A DNA stretch of 32,246 nt, from assembly GCA_934678915.1 (NCBI GenBank), contig CAKUSF010000011.1, positions 1-32,246 of the forward strand, written 5' to 3'. Positions 16,203 to 24,125 of the stretch are shown here, one piece after another; positions within the stretch are counted from its first letter, which is position 1, and each line of letters begins with the position of its first letter. A program made the position numbers and the translations under genes. The DNA comes from an uncultured Bacteroidales bacterium (GTDB taxonomy: Bacteria > Bacteroidota > Bacteroidia > Bacteroidales > UBA932). The notes beneath the pieces are model-generated. The model made no database searches. It saw only the letters and a program-made list of their open reading frames with translations, and was not told the origin of the DNA.

Positions 16203-16757
16203 ATGAAAAAGAAGTTTAGATGTTTGGTTTGCGGTTATGTTTACGAAGGCGAAAACCCTCCTGCTGAGTGCCCTCAGTGCCACGCCCCTGCGAGCAAGTT
16301 CGTTGAGATTAAAGATGAGGGCGGCAAGCCACAGTGGGCATGCGAGCACCACATTGGTGACGGACAGGTAGAGGACAAGGAAGTTGTTCAGGGTCTAAGG
16401 GATCATTTCAACGGAGAGTGCAGTGAAGTCGGAATGTACCTCGCCATGAGCCGCCAAGCCGAACGTGAGGGCTATCCTGAGATTGCCGAGGCCTTCAAGA
16501 GGTACGCTTTCGAAGAGGCTGAGCACGCTGCCAAGTTCGCGGAGCTTCTCGGAGATGTTGTCTGGGACACCAAGACCAACCTTGAGAAACGTTATCAGGC
16601 AGAGGCCGGAGCCTGCGAAGGCAAGCTAGCCATCGCCACAAGAGCCAAGCAGCTCGGCTACGACGCCATCCACGACACAGTCCACGAGATGGCAAAGGAC
16701 GAGGCTCGTCACGGAGCCGGCTTCTACGGCCTTCTTACCCGCTACTTCGGCAAGTAA
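16203..16757 (+). CDS. Reverse rubrerythrin (N-terminal rubredoxin domain)
   Basis: Cytosolic non-haem diiron peroxidase that reduces hydrogen peroxide (and often oxygen) in anaerobes. The 184-residue product has the rubredoxin-like FeS4 domain first: [20 protein letters not shown] with Cys 7, 10, 23 and 26. The erythrin four-helix domain follows, with diiron ligands in [37 protein letters not shown] and [16 protein letters not shown]. This order is the reverse of classical rubrerythrin. It has a strong promoter at 16115-16146 and a strong terminator directly after, so it is transcribed alone, as expected for an abundant stress protein. The function call is secure at family level. Confidence 0.94.
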   Translation: MKKKFRCLVCGYVYEGENPPAECPQCHAPASKFVEIKDEGGKPQWACEHHIGDGQVEDKEVVQGLRDHFNGECSEVGMYLAMSRQAEREGYPEIAEAFKRYAFEEAEHAAKFAELLGDVVWDTKTNLEKRYQAEAGACEGKLAIATRAKQLGYDAIHDTVHEMAKDEARHGAGFYGLLTRYFGK

Positions 16758-16788
16758 CGGTGGAGATCAACCATCTGACATTCAGAAT

Positions 16789-16836
16789 AATAAACGATTG
16801 CCTTCGGTTCGAAACTACCGAAGGCAATCGTTTATT
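16789..16836. terminator. Strong intrinsic terminator after rubrerythrin
   Basis: A perfect 20-bp stem (16789-16808 with 16817-16836) around an 8-nt loop, followed by TTATTACTTAT. The 5' A-run and 3' T-run make it a likely bidirectional terminator. It ends the single-gene rubrerythrin transcript. Confidence 0.9.
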
Positions 16837-16913
16837 TTATTACTTATCAAGCAATTGCACATCACGCTTTAAATAATTCCGCTTAGGCTGACGGAATATT
16901 TAAGGATATTTTC

Positions 16914-16921
16914 TAATTTTG
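16914..16921 (+). promoter_or_regulatory. -7 box for the KDG kinase / KDPG aldolase genes
   Basis: TAATTTTG fits TAnnTTTG and lies about 104 nt before the kinase ATG. No convincing -33 box is at the expected distance, so an activator may be needed; that is inference. Confidence 0.4.
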
Positions 16922-17024
16922 TTCTTGGTAAGCGCCAAAACAGTTACTAGATTTCGCACTCCACGCGGAATCACATTTGGAGGAACGAGCGCATTAAACA
17001 TTAACAATCAATAAATTACTCACA

Positions 17025-18056
17025 ATGGCAAGAATCATCACATTCGGAGAGATAATGCTCCGTCTCGCAACTCCGGGACATCTAAGATTCTCACAGGCTC
17101 ACGAATTTGAAGCGACATTCGGTGGCGGAGAGGCAAACGTGGCTGTCTCGCTGGCCAACTATGGGCAGGACGCACAGTTTGTGACCGCGCTGCCTGGCAA
17201 CGACATCGCCAAAGCATGTCTGGCCGAGCTTCGCGGACTAGGCGTCGGTGTGGAATTCTGCATTGAGAGTGGGGACAGAGTCGGGATTTACTACATTGAA
17301 AAAGGAGCAGTCTCACGTCCTAGCAAAGTGATTTACGACCGAGCGCACTCCTCGATCTCGGAAATCAAGACTGGAATGATAGATTGGGACAAGGTGTTCG
17401 AGAAAGCGGACTGGTTCCACTGGACCGGGATAACACCAGCGATCAGCCAAAGCTGCGCAGATGTCTGCCTTGAGGCAATCCAGGCGGCTAACAAGCACGG
17501 AGTGAAGGTTTCCTGCGACCTCAACTACAGGAAAAATCTTTGGAAATATGGCAAGACAGCCTCGGAGATCATGCCCGCCCTAGTGGCCGGATGCGATGTC
17601 ATCATAGGTAACGAGGAAGATGCCGAGAAGGTCTTCGGAATCAAACCGGAAGGATTCAACGCAGAGGCGGGAGTGATAGACACTGCCAAGTTCGAGTTTG
17701 TCGCAAAGTCGCTTATGGAAAGATTCCCCAAGGCATCCAAAGTGGCGATTACCCTCAGGGGATCCATCAACGCTGACCATAACACATGGGGAGCGGTCCT
17801 GTACGATGGCAAGACTCTCTACTCATCAAAACGCTACGACATCTCAGACATTGTTGACCGGGTCGGAGGCGGAGACTCATTCGGAGGAGGACTGATTTAC
17901 GGTCTTCTCAACTACAAAAATGACCAGAAAGCACTTGACTTCGCTGTGGCCGCCTCATGTCTAAAGCACACCATTGAGGGCGACTACAACCGTGTGACCA
18001 CCAAAGAGGTAGAGACACTGATGAACGGCAACGGCTCTGGCCGTGTCTCACGATAG
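17025..18056 (+). CDS. kdgK: 2-dehydro-3-deoxygluconokinase (PfkB family)
   Basis: Phosphorylates 2-keto-3-deoxygluconate to KDPG using ATP, a step of hexuronate/pectin breakdown. The 343-residue product is a PfkB/ribokinase-fold kinase: GEIMLRLATPG at the N-terminus, FGGGEANVAVSLANYG (PfkB signature 1 region) at about residues 32-47, GDRVGIYYIEKGA, the CDLNYRKNLW segment typical of KDG kinases, and the anion-hole/catalytic motif DRVGGGDSFGGGLIYGL with Asp284 as the likely base. It is followed 46 nt later by KDPG aldolase, which consumes its product. That pairing strongly supports KDG over another sugar. Uronate isomerases and dehydratases are not in the window. Confidence 0.9.
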   Translation: MARIITFGEIMLRLATPGHLRFSQAHEFEATFGGGEANVAVSLANYGQDAQFVTALPGNDIAKACLAELRGLGVGVEFCIESGDRVGIYYIEKGAVSRPSKVIYDRAHSSISEIKTGMIDWDKVFEKADWFHWTGITPAISQSCADVCLEAIQAANKHGVKVSCDLNYRKNLWKYGKTASEIMPALVAGCDVIIGNEEDAEKVFGIKPEGFNAEAGVIDTAKFEFVAKSLMERFPKASKVAITLRGSINADHNTWGAVLYDGKTLYSSKRYDISDIVDRVGGGDSFGGGLIYGLLNYKNDQKALDFAVAASCLKHTIEGDYNRVTTKEVETLMNGNGSGRVSR

Positions 18057-18102
18057 TCATCTTATGAGCGACCAAACATTCTAATCACGACAATTCACGA
18101 AT

Positions 18103-18771
18103 ATGGCAAAATACAACAAGATTCAAGTACTCTCCACCGCTCTAGAAACAGGGCTGGTGCCAGTGTTCTACAACAATGATCTTGAGACATCAAAGTCCGT
18201 TCTCAAGGCCTGTTACGATGGAGGAATAAGCATGTTCGAGTTCACGAACAGAGGCGATTTCGCACATGAGATTTTCGCTGGCTTGATAAAATACGCCAAC
18301 GACAAGCTTCCGGGAATGATTCTCGGTGCCGGTTCGGTGATTGACGCCCCGACAGCAGCCCTTTACCTTCAAGAGGGCGCCAACTTCATCGTCGGGCCGC
18401 TTTTCAACCCGGAAATCGCTGAGCTTTGCAACCGTCGCCTTGTGCCATATATTCCCGGATGCGGCTCAGTCACCGAGGTCGGCAACGCCCAGGCCGCAGG
18501 CTGTGACATCTGCAAAGTGTTCCCTGGTGATGTGCTCGGCCCTTCTTTCGTGAAGAGCGTCAAGGCTCCTATGCCGTGGACCCAAGTCCTGGTCACAGGA
18601 GGCGTCAAGCCAGAGGAGGAAAACATCCGCGCATGGTTCAAGGCCGGAGCCTCCTGTGTCGGAATGGGCAGCAACCTCTTCCCAAAGGACGTCATCAAGG
18701 CCCGCAACTGGGCAGCGATCACAAAACTCTGCTGCGACTCGCTCGCGATCATCGCAGAGGCTAGGCAATAA
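18103..18771 (+). CDS. eda: KDPG aldolase (2-dehydro-3-deoxy-phosphogluconate aldolase)
   Basis: Cleaves KDPG to pyruvate and glyceraldehyde 3-phosphate by a Schiff-base class I mechanism. The 222-residue (beta/alpha)8 protein shows the expected residues: Glu46 in MFEFTNRGD, the Schiff-base Lys138 in [12 protein letters not shown], and the phosphate-binding [19 protein letters not shown] and VGMGSNLF segments. [25 protein letters not shown] is also characteristic, quoted here only in outline. It lies 46 nt after kdgK and forms with it the lower Entner-Doudoroff step. The N-terminal [20 protein letters not shown] is slightly longer than in E. coli Eda, consistent with the Bacteroidetes form. 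Confidence 0.93.
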   Translation: MAKYNKIQVLSTALETGLVPVFYNNDLETSKSVLKACYDGGISMFEFTNRGDFAHEIFAGLIKYANDKLPGMILGAGSVIDAPTAALYLQEGANFIVGPLFNPEIAELCNRRLVPYIPGCGSVTEVGNAQAAGCDICKVFPGDVLGPSFVKSVKAPMPWTQVLVTGGVKPEEENIRAWFKAGASCVGMGSNLFPKDVIKARNWAAITKLCCDSLAIIAEARQ

Positions 18772-18833
18772 AAAGGATCGATTAAACAGCATATTCAAAT
18801 CAGTCTGACCACAACCATAAACTTGCCCAGAAA

Positions 18834-18888
18834 TTTTGGATTATGCCAAGAAAACATTATGTTTGCATAACATAATAAGTTTGCAAAC
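18834..18888 (+). promoter_or_regulatory. Promoter and palindromic operator of the DUF234 ATPase gene
   Basis: TTTTG (18834-18838), 19 nt, then TATGTTTG (18858-18865) is a consensus promoter. Over the -7 box lies a perfect inverted repeat: ATTATGTT (18856-18863) and AACATAAT (18869-18876) around TGCAT. A second palindrome, GTTTGCAAAC (18879-18888), abuts the ATG. TAAGTTTG (18876-18883) could be a second -7 box but would leave almost no leader. Confidence 0.65.
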
Positions 18889-20262
18889 ATGAAATTTGTT
18901 GACAGGATTGAGGAAACATCACGTCTTGAAGGGGCTCTTGCGGGAGAGAAACCTGCTTTGGTTGTGGTGTATGGTCGAAGGCGTCTAGGTAAATCGACGC
19001 TGATTAAAAGAGTGTTGTCAGACAATGATGTTTATTTTCTTGCCGACAGATCAGAGGGACAGCATCAGAGAGCGTTGTTGGCAAAAGTGGTCGCTCCGTT
19101 ATTTCCGGATTTCGATAAATTGGCATATCCGGATTGGGAGTCGATTTTCAGGGCGATCAACTATCGCGCTGAAAAGCGTTTTACGCTGTGCCTTGACGAA
19201 TTTCCTTATCTTGTGGAGCAGTCTCCGGATTTGCCATCCGTGCTGCAGAAACTTGTTGATGAGAAACAATTGAAATACAATCTTGCACTCTGTGGATCAT
19301 CGCATAATATGATGTATGGGTTATTCCTCGATTCCACGGCGCCACTTTACGGACGTGCTGATGAGATTATGAGACTTTCACCGATACGACTCCCTTATAT
19401 TCAAGAGGCATTGGGACTCAGCCCCGTAAATGCAATTGAAGAATACTCCGTCTGGGGAGGCGTGCCTCGTTATTGGGAATTAAGAGAGAATCGGGACTCC
19501 CTTGAGGACGCTTTATGGCACAATGTATTATCCGTCAACGGTGCACTCTACGAGGAACCAGAGAAACTATTTCAAGACGACATTAAAGACATTGTCAAGA
19601 TTTCGACAATTATGTCATACATTGGTACTGGGGCGAACCGTCTGTCAGAAATCGCCGCGCGTTGCAACGAACCAGCGACTAACCTGTCTCGTCCATTAAA
19701 GAAACTCATTGATCTTGGATTCATAGAGAAGGATATCCCGTTCGGTTCAGATGAAAAGAATGCAAAAAAAAGCCTTTACAAGATCGCTGATCCATTTGTG
19801 GCGTTCTATTTCCAATTCGTTGTTCCCAACCGCTCGTTCATTGAACTTGGACGATGTCTTCCCGTTGAACAGACCTTGACCTCTCATTTCTCTGAATATG
19901 TCAGCGCACAATGGGAAAAACTATGTCGCAATGCCGTGACCGGCAACGTTGTCAACGGAGTGGTTTACGGCAAGGCAAGGCGTTGGTGGGGGACTGTATT
20001 GAATGAGAATAAGAAACCTGAGCAGGTCGAGTTCGATGTGGTTGCCGAGTCGTTGGACAAGAAAGCATTGCTTGTGGGAGAATGTAAATGGACCAAGCAG
20101 GAGAATGGCAAACGTCTTACAGCCGAACTTCTTCGCAAAGCCGAATTGTTGCCGTTCGCCAAGAATCACACGATTGTTCCCGTGCTCTTCCTCAGGCACA
20201 CGCCCAAAGAGAACATTGGCAATGTGATGTACGCAAAGGATGTTATGGCTTTGTCAAGGTGA
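18889..20262 (+). CDS. Archaeal-type P-loop ATPase with DUF234/PD-(D/E)XK-like C-terminus
   Basis: A 457-residue STAND-like ATPase of unknown physiological role. Visible parts in order: Walker A VYGRRRLGKSTLIKR at about residues 27-41, Walker B FTLCLDEFPYLVE at about 99-111, a sensor-like LALCGSSHNMM, and a GGVPRYWEL segment typical of the DUF234 ATPase family. A winged helix follows (RLSEIAARCNEPATNLSRPL), then FVAFYFQFVVPN. The C-terminal nuclease-like core has EFDVVAES then LLVGECKWTK, the D...E-x-K pattern. It stands alone and is preceded by a palindrome-covered promoter, suggesting autoregulation. Such genes are often mobile or lineage-specific. Whether it acts as nuclease, regulator or defence factor cannot be told from sequence. 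Confidence 0.85.
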   Translation: MKFVDRIEETSRLEGALAGEKPALVVVYGRRRLGKSTLIKRVLSDNDVYFLADRSEGQHQRALLAKVVAPLFPDFDKLAYPDWESIFRAINYRAEKRFTLCLDEFPYLVEQSPDLPSVLQKLVDEKQLKYNLALCGSSHNMMYGLFLDSTAPLYGRADEIMRLSPIRLPYIQEALGLSPVNAIEEYSVWGGVPRYWELRENRDSLEDALWHNVLSVNGALYEEPEKLFQDDIKDIVKISTIMSYIGTGANRLSEIAARCNEPATNLSRPLKKLIDLGFIEKDIPFGSDEKNAKKSLYKIADPFVAFYFQFVVPNRSFIELGRCLPVEQTLTSHFSEYVSAQWEKLCRNAVTGNVVNGVVYGKARRWWGTVLNENKKPEQVEFDVVAESLDKKALLVGECKWTKQENGKRLTAELLRKAELLPFAKNHTIVPVLFLRHTPKENIGNVMYAKDVMALSR

Positions 20263-20502
20263 TACATACTCCTTTAGGCATACTGACACTTGAGAAGCTG
20301 AATGACATTTTCACCCAAAATTGTCTTCGAAACCCTCCTAATGTCGGACATGGACGACAATTCAGCCAGAAAATGTCGTCTTGCGACATGACAAAATCGG
20401 GAGCTTGACACGCTATTCATCCAAACGCAATAATTATGTCCATACACAAATTACGATATTATGTAAACATTGAAATTTTAGACAATTATCAATAAAAATT
20501 CA
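20263..20502. other. Non-coding spacer after the ATPase gene
   Basis: No credible reading frame. ATGTCG (20375-20380) and CGACAT (20386-20391) form a small hairpin without a T-run on the plus strand; read leftward it is followed by a short T-run, so it is only a weak terminator candidate. From about 20410 the sequence becomes AT-rich ahead of the promoter at 20503. Confidence 0.4.
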
Positions 20503-20510
20503 TATATTTG
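20503..20510 (+). promoter_or_regulatory. -7 box of the fimbrillin-like operon
   Basis: TATATTTG matches TAnnTTTG exactly in an AT-rich stretch. The -33 region (TTTTA near 20476) is poor. Transcription would start near 20516, leaving a leader of nearly 300 nt before the first gene. Confidence 0.55.
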
Positions 20511-20513
20511 CGG

Positions 20514-20810
20514 CTGATATCTTTTGATATCAGTAAATATTGGCGAAAGTGTTTTCGCGTTGTCCAATCTTGAGAATGTGGCAATTCTTTTTTATTCAGA
20601 GGACAACGGCATAGACACTCCGCCCGGCATTGATATGTGATTGGCCTTATTCTGAGGCCGAACTACATAGCCGTCGGGTGTGAAGTATCGGTCGTTTATT
20701 CTGAATAGGGGTTAGCCACAACCTTCAAGATTATAAGCGAAACGGCTCCACACCTTCGTTGTTTTTAACCCAATTAAAAAGTCTCGGAGCCAGACTGAGG
20801 AAACATACTT
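20514..20810 (+). promoter_or_regulatory. Long, probably structured 5' leader of the surface-protein operon
   Basis: About 300 nt lie between the -7 box and the first start codon, with several helices visible. CTGATATC/GATATCAG closes on TTTT (20514-20533), at or just after the expected transcript start. GCGAAA/TTTCGC closes on GTGT (20543-20558). GGCCT/AGGCC (20643-20659) sits inside a longer imperfect pairing of about 20615-20630 with about 20670-20685. TTATTCWGA recurs three times (20592, 20647, 20696). I cannot match it to a named riboswitch class. It may be a cis-regulatory RNA controlling surface antigen expression. Confidence 0.45.
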
Positions 20811-20963
20811 ATGGAACAAACAAATCGGTCCGGCAAAATCAAAGGGTGTAAGGTGTATTATATCGCACCCTGTGTAGAAACCATTTCTACATGTCTGAAT
20901 TCTATCCTATGTGGCTCCACTGGCGGCAATGTCCCAGACATAGGTGACGGTGGTGACGATTAA
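20811..20963 (+). CDS. Short Cys/Gly/Asp-rich peptide leading the fimbrillin operon
   Basis: A 50-residue product starting MEQTNRSGKIKGCKVYYIAP. The middle is CVETISTCLNSILCGSTGG and the end is NVPDIGDGGDD. It has four cysteines and an acidic glycine-rich tail, with no signal peptide or membrane segment. The layout 'Y.aP..E......L..SxxGG...D.gd' resembles short uncharacterised proteins I recall being encoded just ahead of fimbrillin-like lipoproteins in Bacteroidales. It lies 10 nt before the fimbrillin-like gene and after the long leader, so it is probably the first cistron. It is easily missed by gene callers because of its size. Roles as a leader peptide, a secreted modified peptide or an RNA-level regulator all remain open. 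Confidence 0.6.
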   Translation: MEQTNRSGKIKGCKVYYIAPCVETISTCLNSILCGSTGGNVPDIGDGGDD

Positions 20964-20973
20964 ACTTCTCAAC

Positions 20974-21912
20974 ATGAAAAGGAAAACTCTTACATTAGTA
21001 TGCCTCTGCCTTGCTATCATCTCTTGCAAGGTGGAGGATTTCAAAGACGCGTCATCTTATCAAAGGGTAGAGTTCAATGTTCCTGACATTCCGTTCTATC
21101 CTGACGATGAGCCGGACACCAAATCCGCTATCAATCTCAACACGAGTCCGCTCAGTTTCATGTGGGAAGTCAACGATACTGTCGGCATCTTCCCGAATCA
21201 GGGCAGTCAAGTGTTCTTTTCCATGGCCAAAGGAGTGGGCACAAGCTCAGCATCTTTTGATGGTGGAGGATGGGCTCTTAAGGAGTCATCATCATATTAC
21301 AGTTATTTCCCACTGGTCGCTAGGTTTTATCTTGATCCAAGATTCGTTCCCGTGTCATTCAATGGGCAGAAGCAATACAACGCTTCGAATCCTATCAAGA
21401 GTGCAAGATTCTATCTGGCATCAAAAGGTGATTCTAACAATAATGGAGCTCTCACGTTCAATTACAACATCTTGAACGTCATTCTAAATGTGAATTGTAC
21501 TCTTCCCGCAGGGGTTTACACAAACCTGACACTTTCCGTAGAGAACAATCTGTTCACAACAGAAGGGTATTTCAATCTGTTTGCTCAGACACCGGCTATT
21601 GTCGGCACTAAGAAGTCGTCATCAATTTCTTTGGCTTTGGACAACCTCTCCTTATCATCGGATGGGGTCTTGCCACTCTACGTCATGTTGGCTCCCGTTA
21701 ATCTGAACGGAGTCACCATTACAGTCACCGTCACCGAAAGCACCGGACGGAAATACGTCTGCACAAAAATTCCTTCCAGAGAGTATCTTGCAGGGAAACG
21801 GTATGGCTTGAACTGTGCCTCCTTTACCGAATATCAGGCTGAATATCCGGATGGCGTTGGCTCTTCCGATGTTGATCTTGGCGACGATGATGAAGTGATA
21901 ACCATTAAATAA
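20974..21912 (+). CDS. Fimbrillin-like lipoprotein
   Basis: A 312-residue predicted surface lipoprotein. ATG 20974 gives MKRKTLTLVCLCLAIISC, a signal peptide with lipobox. The early mature part has the fimbrillin-family layout: DTKSAINLNTSPLSFMWEVND, then TVGIFPNQGSQVFFSMA, then ASFDGGGWALKESSSYYSYFP. This is followed by a beta-rich second domain (FNYNILNVILNVNCTLPAGV) and a C-terminal EYLAGKRYGLNCA strand. The acidic tail (DVDLGDDDEVITIK) is unusual. Such proteins (FimA/Mfa-type superfamily) are exported as lipoproteins and polymerise after protease trimming, but whether this one polymerises is unknown. It is second in a five-gene operon behind a 50-residue peptide gene. Confidence 0.8.
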   Translation: MKRKTLTLVCLCLAIISCKVEDFKDASSYQRVEFNVPDIPFYPDDEPDTKSAINLNTSPLSFMWEVNDTVGIFPNQGSQVFFSMAKGVGTSSASFDGGGWALKESSSYYSYFPLVARFYLDPRFVPVSFNGQKQYNASNPIKSARFYLASKGDSNNNGALTFNYNILNVILNVNCTLPAGVYTNLTLSVENNLFTTEGYFNLFAQTPAIVGTKKSSSISLALDNLSLSSDGVLPLYVMLAPVNLNGVTITVTVTESTGRKYVCTKIPSREYLAGKRYGLNCASFTEYQAEYPDGVGSSDVDLGDDDEVITIK

Positions 21913-21921
21913 TAGTCAAGT

Positions 21922-22941
21922 ATGAAAAGAATATTCCTGATTACATCTATTGTTCTGACGTCCATCTGTTATATGTCATGTCAGAATTTAAAGGATTCCA
22001 AAGATAGTGAGCCTGAATATATCACAGTGCATCTTGGGACGACAGGCGAAGTTCAGACCAAGTCTAACGGGACAGATGACCTCTACGGCATCAACGTTTA
22101 TTATGATCCATCCCGTGACGGCAATTCAAACACACATTACGCCTATGGAATCTTTGACAACAAAGATGACATGTCCATCACACTTTTAAGTGGATATACT
22201 TATAAGTTTGAGTGTACTTTGGTGAAGGACGGCAAAACAACCTTATATTGTGGTCAATATGGAGAGAACACCTTTTCCGGATATGCCAAGCCATTTCAGA
22301 CTAACGTCTCCGCATCCAGTCAATTGACCAATTCTTTTGTCTATGGTACTGATTACCTTAGCGGAATCTGGGATGGTGATGCTACGGTTAAGTCAGTATC
22401 TTCCGGATATGAAGACCAAAAGATGCCGTCTATTATGCGCTACTACGGTGAAGTGTCCGGGTACACCCCTGTCACCGGAGGCATTGTCAGAATTCCTTTG
22501 AAGAAAACCGTATTTGGACTAAGAATCATCATTGACAAGGTCCCGGAAGGAAAATTGTCTGCAAGCTGTGTTGTTAACACAAACAGCCATACGCTCTTAA
22601 GCGGAGCCGCGACAAGTAAGTTGTATGATAGCGGAGCGAGAATATATTCATTCACTGATGTCATGGATTGCTGGGCAAATGAAACACCTATCAAAGCGAC
22701 AGTAAGATGGAACTTCACGAGCTCGACATTTAGCCAATGGAATCAAAGCGGAACAGAAGAAGTGTCTCTCAAACGCAACACCTTAACCACAGTGACTGTT
22801 TCATGCTCTCCGGACAACTCGAAGGGAGGCATTATAATCAACGAAGAAGCGTTCGGTGAGGATAACAATATCTACCTACGCCTTAACTCTGATGGAGAGA
22901 TTGTGATTGGGGTTAAACCAGAAGAAGAGGAGGATGATTGA
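21922..22941 (+). CDS. Lipoprotein, paralogue of the next gene
   Basis: A 339-residue predicted lipoprotein with signal peptide MKRIFLITSIVLTSICYMSC. It shares a layout with the 22944-24113 product: a TKS motif after the first strand, then DDLYGINVYY, HYAYGIFDNKDDMSITLLSG and YKFECTLVKDGK, and later IMRYYGEV and KKTVFGLRIIIDKVPEG. This suggests an ancient tandem duplication. The C-terminus is a short acidic tail (KPEEEEDD). I do not recognise a named domain; the context (fimbrillin-like gene 9 nt upstream, paralogue 2 nt downstream) points to a surface appendage or adhesin component. Function beyond that would be guesswork. Confidence 0.75.
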   Translation: MKRIFLITSIVLTSICYMSCQNLKDSKDSEPEYITVHLGTTGEVQTKSNGTDDLYGINVYYDPSRDGNSNTHYAYGIFDNKDDMSITLLSGYTYKFECTLVKDGKTTLYCGQYGENTFSGYAKPFQTNVSASSQLTNSFVYGTDYLSGIWDGDATVKSVSSGYEDQKMPSIMRYYGEVSGYTPVTGGIVRIPLKKTVFGLRIIIDKVPEGKLSASCVVNTNSHTLLSGAATSKLYDSGARIYSFTDVMDCWANETPIKATVRWNFTSSTFSQWNQSGTEEVSLKRNTLTTVTVSCSPDNSKGGIIINEEAFGEDNNIYLRLNSDGEIVIGVKPEEEEDD

Positions 22942-22943
22942 TT

Positions 22944-24113
22944 ATGAAAAAGATAGTAACAATTATAGCGATAGTAACCTTTATAATATTCGGCTGCGAC
23001 AAAGAGTTTTCAGGTGATGATGTGAATGACGATGTCATTTCGGTAAATCTGATGCTTTCGGGAGAAGTATCGGTCACAGAAGAACCTCTTACTAAAAGTA
23101 TCAGTTCCGATGACCTTGTGGGAATCCAAGTTTATCAGAATGACGTTCCTTATGCGTATGGATTATTCGATGATGCGAGCAAAATGTCTATCAATCTTCA
23201 TACGGGAAAGAAGTACACATTCAAGTCACAAATAATAAAGAAAGGCAAGTTAAACAGGATAAGTTTGTCAAATGGAATGCCTTGCTATTTTCCGTACGGT
23301 AAGTCATATGAATCTCCAAAATATGGAAGCGTGTATCCCTCATATAAAATACTGCCCGACATCCGTCGTTTCGAATCTACCGTGTATTATTTCATCCCGA
23401 ACACAGAAGGATATGGAGAACCGTTTTGTTTTAACGACTTTGATTATACATATGCTACAGGATATTCAGGGTTGGCGAGAATTGAAATAAACGGGAAAAC
23501 ATACTATAAGTTTTTTGATAACGACTTCTTACCCCAGCGTGTTACACCAGTCATGGATATCACAAATCAATTCATATATGACAATAAAAAACCCATGAAT
23601 ATCACCTCCTCGTTCGTAAGAACAGTTAACGGCATTTTTCCAAAGGTTGATCGGTATTACGGTGAAGCAACCCTCAATAATATACCAAAAGGAGAAAACA
23701 CAATCACAATCATCATGAAGCATCTGGTATATGGGTTTCAATGTAACGTAACTGGCGTTTCTGATGGAACAGCATCTGTTACAATCAAGAATGGGGACAA
23801 CACACTTCTAGAAAAGGCAAACATATCTGGAGAATATTACAGTGAAAAGATGATGTTTGCGTTTTCGGACATGCACAGCGCATGGCAATACTCCGATGAC
23901 TATGCTGAGAATGTCACTGTCAGCCTAACTTGGCACAGAGGTGTAGGCATAACTCAAGACCTGGGTTCAGCCGTAGTACAGGTCAAAAGGAATTGCATGA
24001 ATGTCATAAACGTCTCAATAAGCACAACAACAAAAGCATGCGCCACGTTAGATGTAAAGTCCGAGCAATCAGACATGAACATCATTAACATTGACAGTAA
24101 CACACATTTTTAA
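22944..24113 (+). CDS. Lipoprotein, paralogue of the previous gene
   Basis: A 389-residue predicted lipoprotein. ATG 22944 gives MKKIVTIIAIVTFIIFGC with a lipobox; a TTG two codons earlier is less likely. Matching positions of its paralogue are DDLVGIQVYQ, PYAYGLFDDASKMSINLHTG, YTFKSQIIKKGK, VDRYYGEATL and MKHLVYGFQCNVTGVSDG. It is about 50 residues longer, mainly from an aromatic-rich insert (Tyr, Phe and Pro) at about residues 110-190. It lacks the acidic tail. It follows the paralogue by 2 nt, so it is co-translated. It reads as more AT-rich than the housekeeping half of the window, consistent with accessory origin. Confidence 0.75.
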   Translation: MKKIVTIIAIVTFIIFGCDKEFSGDDVNDDVISVNLMLSGEVSVTEEPLTKSISSDDLVGIQVYQNDVPYAYGLFDDASKMSINLHTGKKYTFKSQIIKKGKLNRISLSNGMPCYFPYGKSYESPKYGSVYPSYKILPDIRRFESTVYYFIPNTEGYGEPFCFNDFDYTYATGYSGLARIEINGKTYYKFFDNDFLPQRVTPVMDITNQFIYDNKKPMNITSSFVRTVNGIFPKVDRYYGEATLNNIPKGENTITIIMKHLVYGFQCNVTGVSDGTASVTIKNGDNTLLEKANISGEYYSEKMMFAFSDMHSAWQYSDDYAENVTVSLTWHRGVGITQDLGSAVVQVKRNCMNVINVSISTTTKACATLDVKSEQSDMNIINIDSNTHF

Positions 24114-24125
24114 AATTTTTATATT

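Noticed and set aside
16760..17024. tRNA or small RNA gene between rubrerythrin and the KDG kinase
   Set aside because: Only the terminator stem and a promoter-like box are seen; no cloverleaf or conserved RNA pattern.
17874..17876. GGGDS in place of the usual GAGD in the KDG kinase
   Set aside because: I first took it as a catalytic-loop change, but GGGDSF is the usual form in KDG kinases; the Asp is present.
20375..20391. Hairpin ATGTCG/CGACAT as a terminator for the ATPase gene
   Set aside because: The stem is only 6 bp and no T-run follows on the coding strand.
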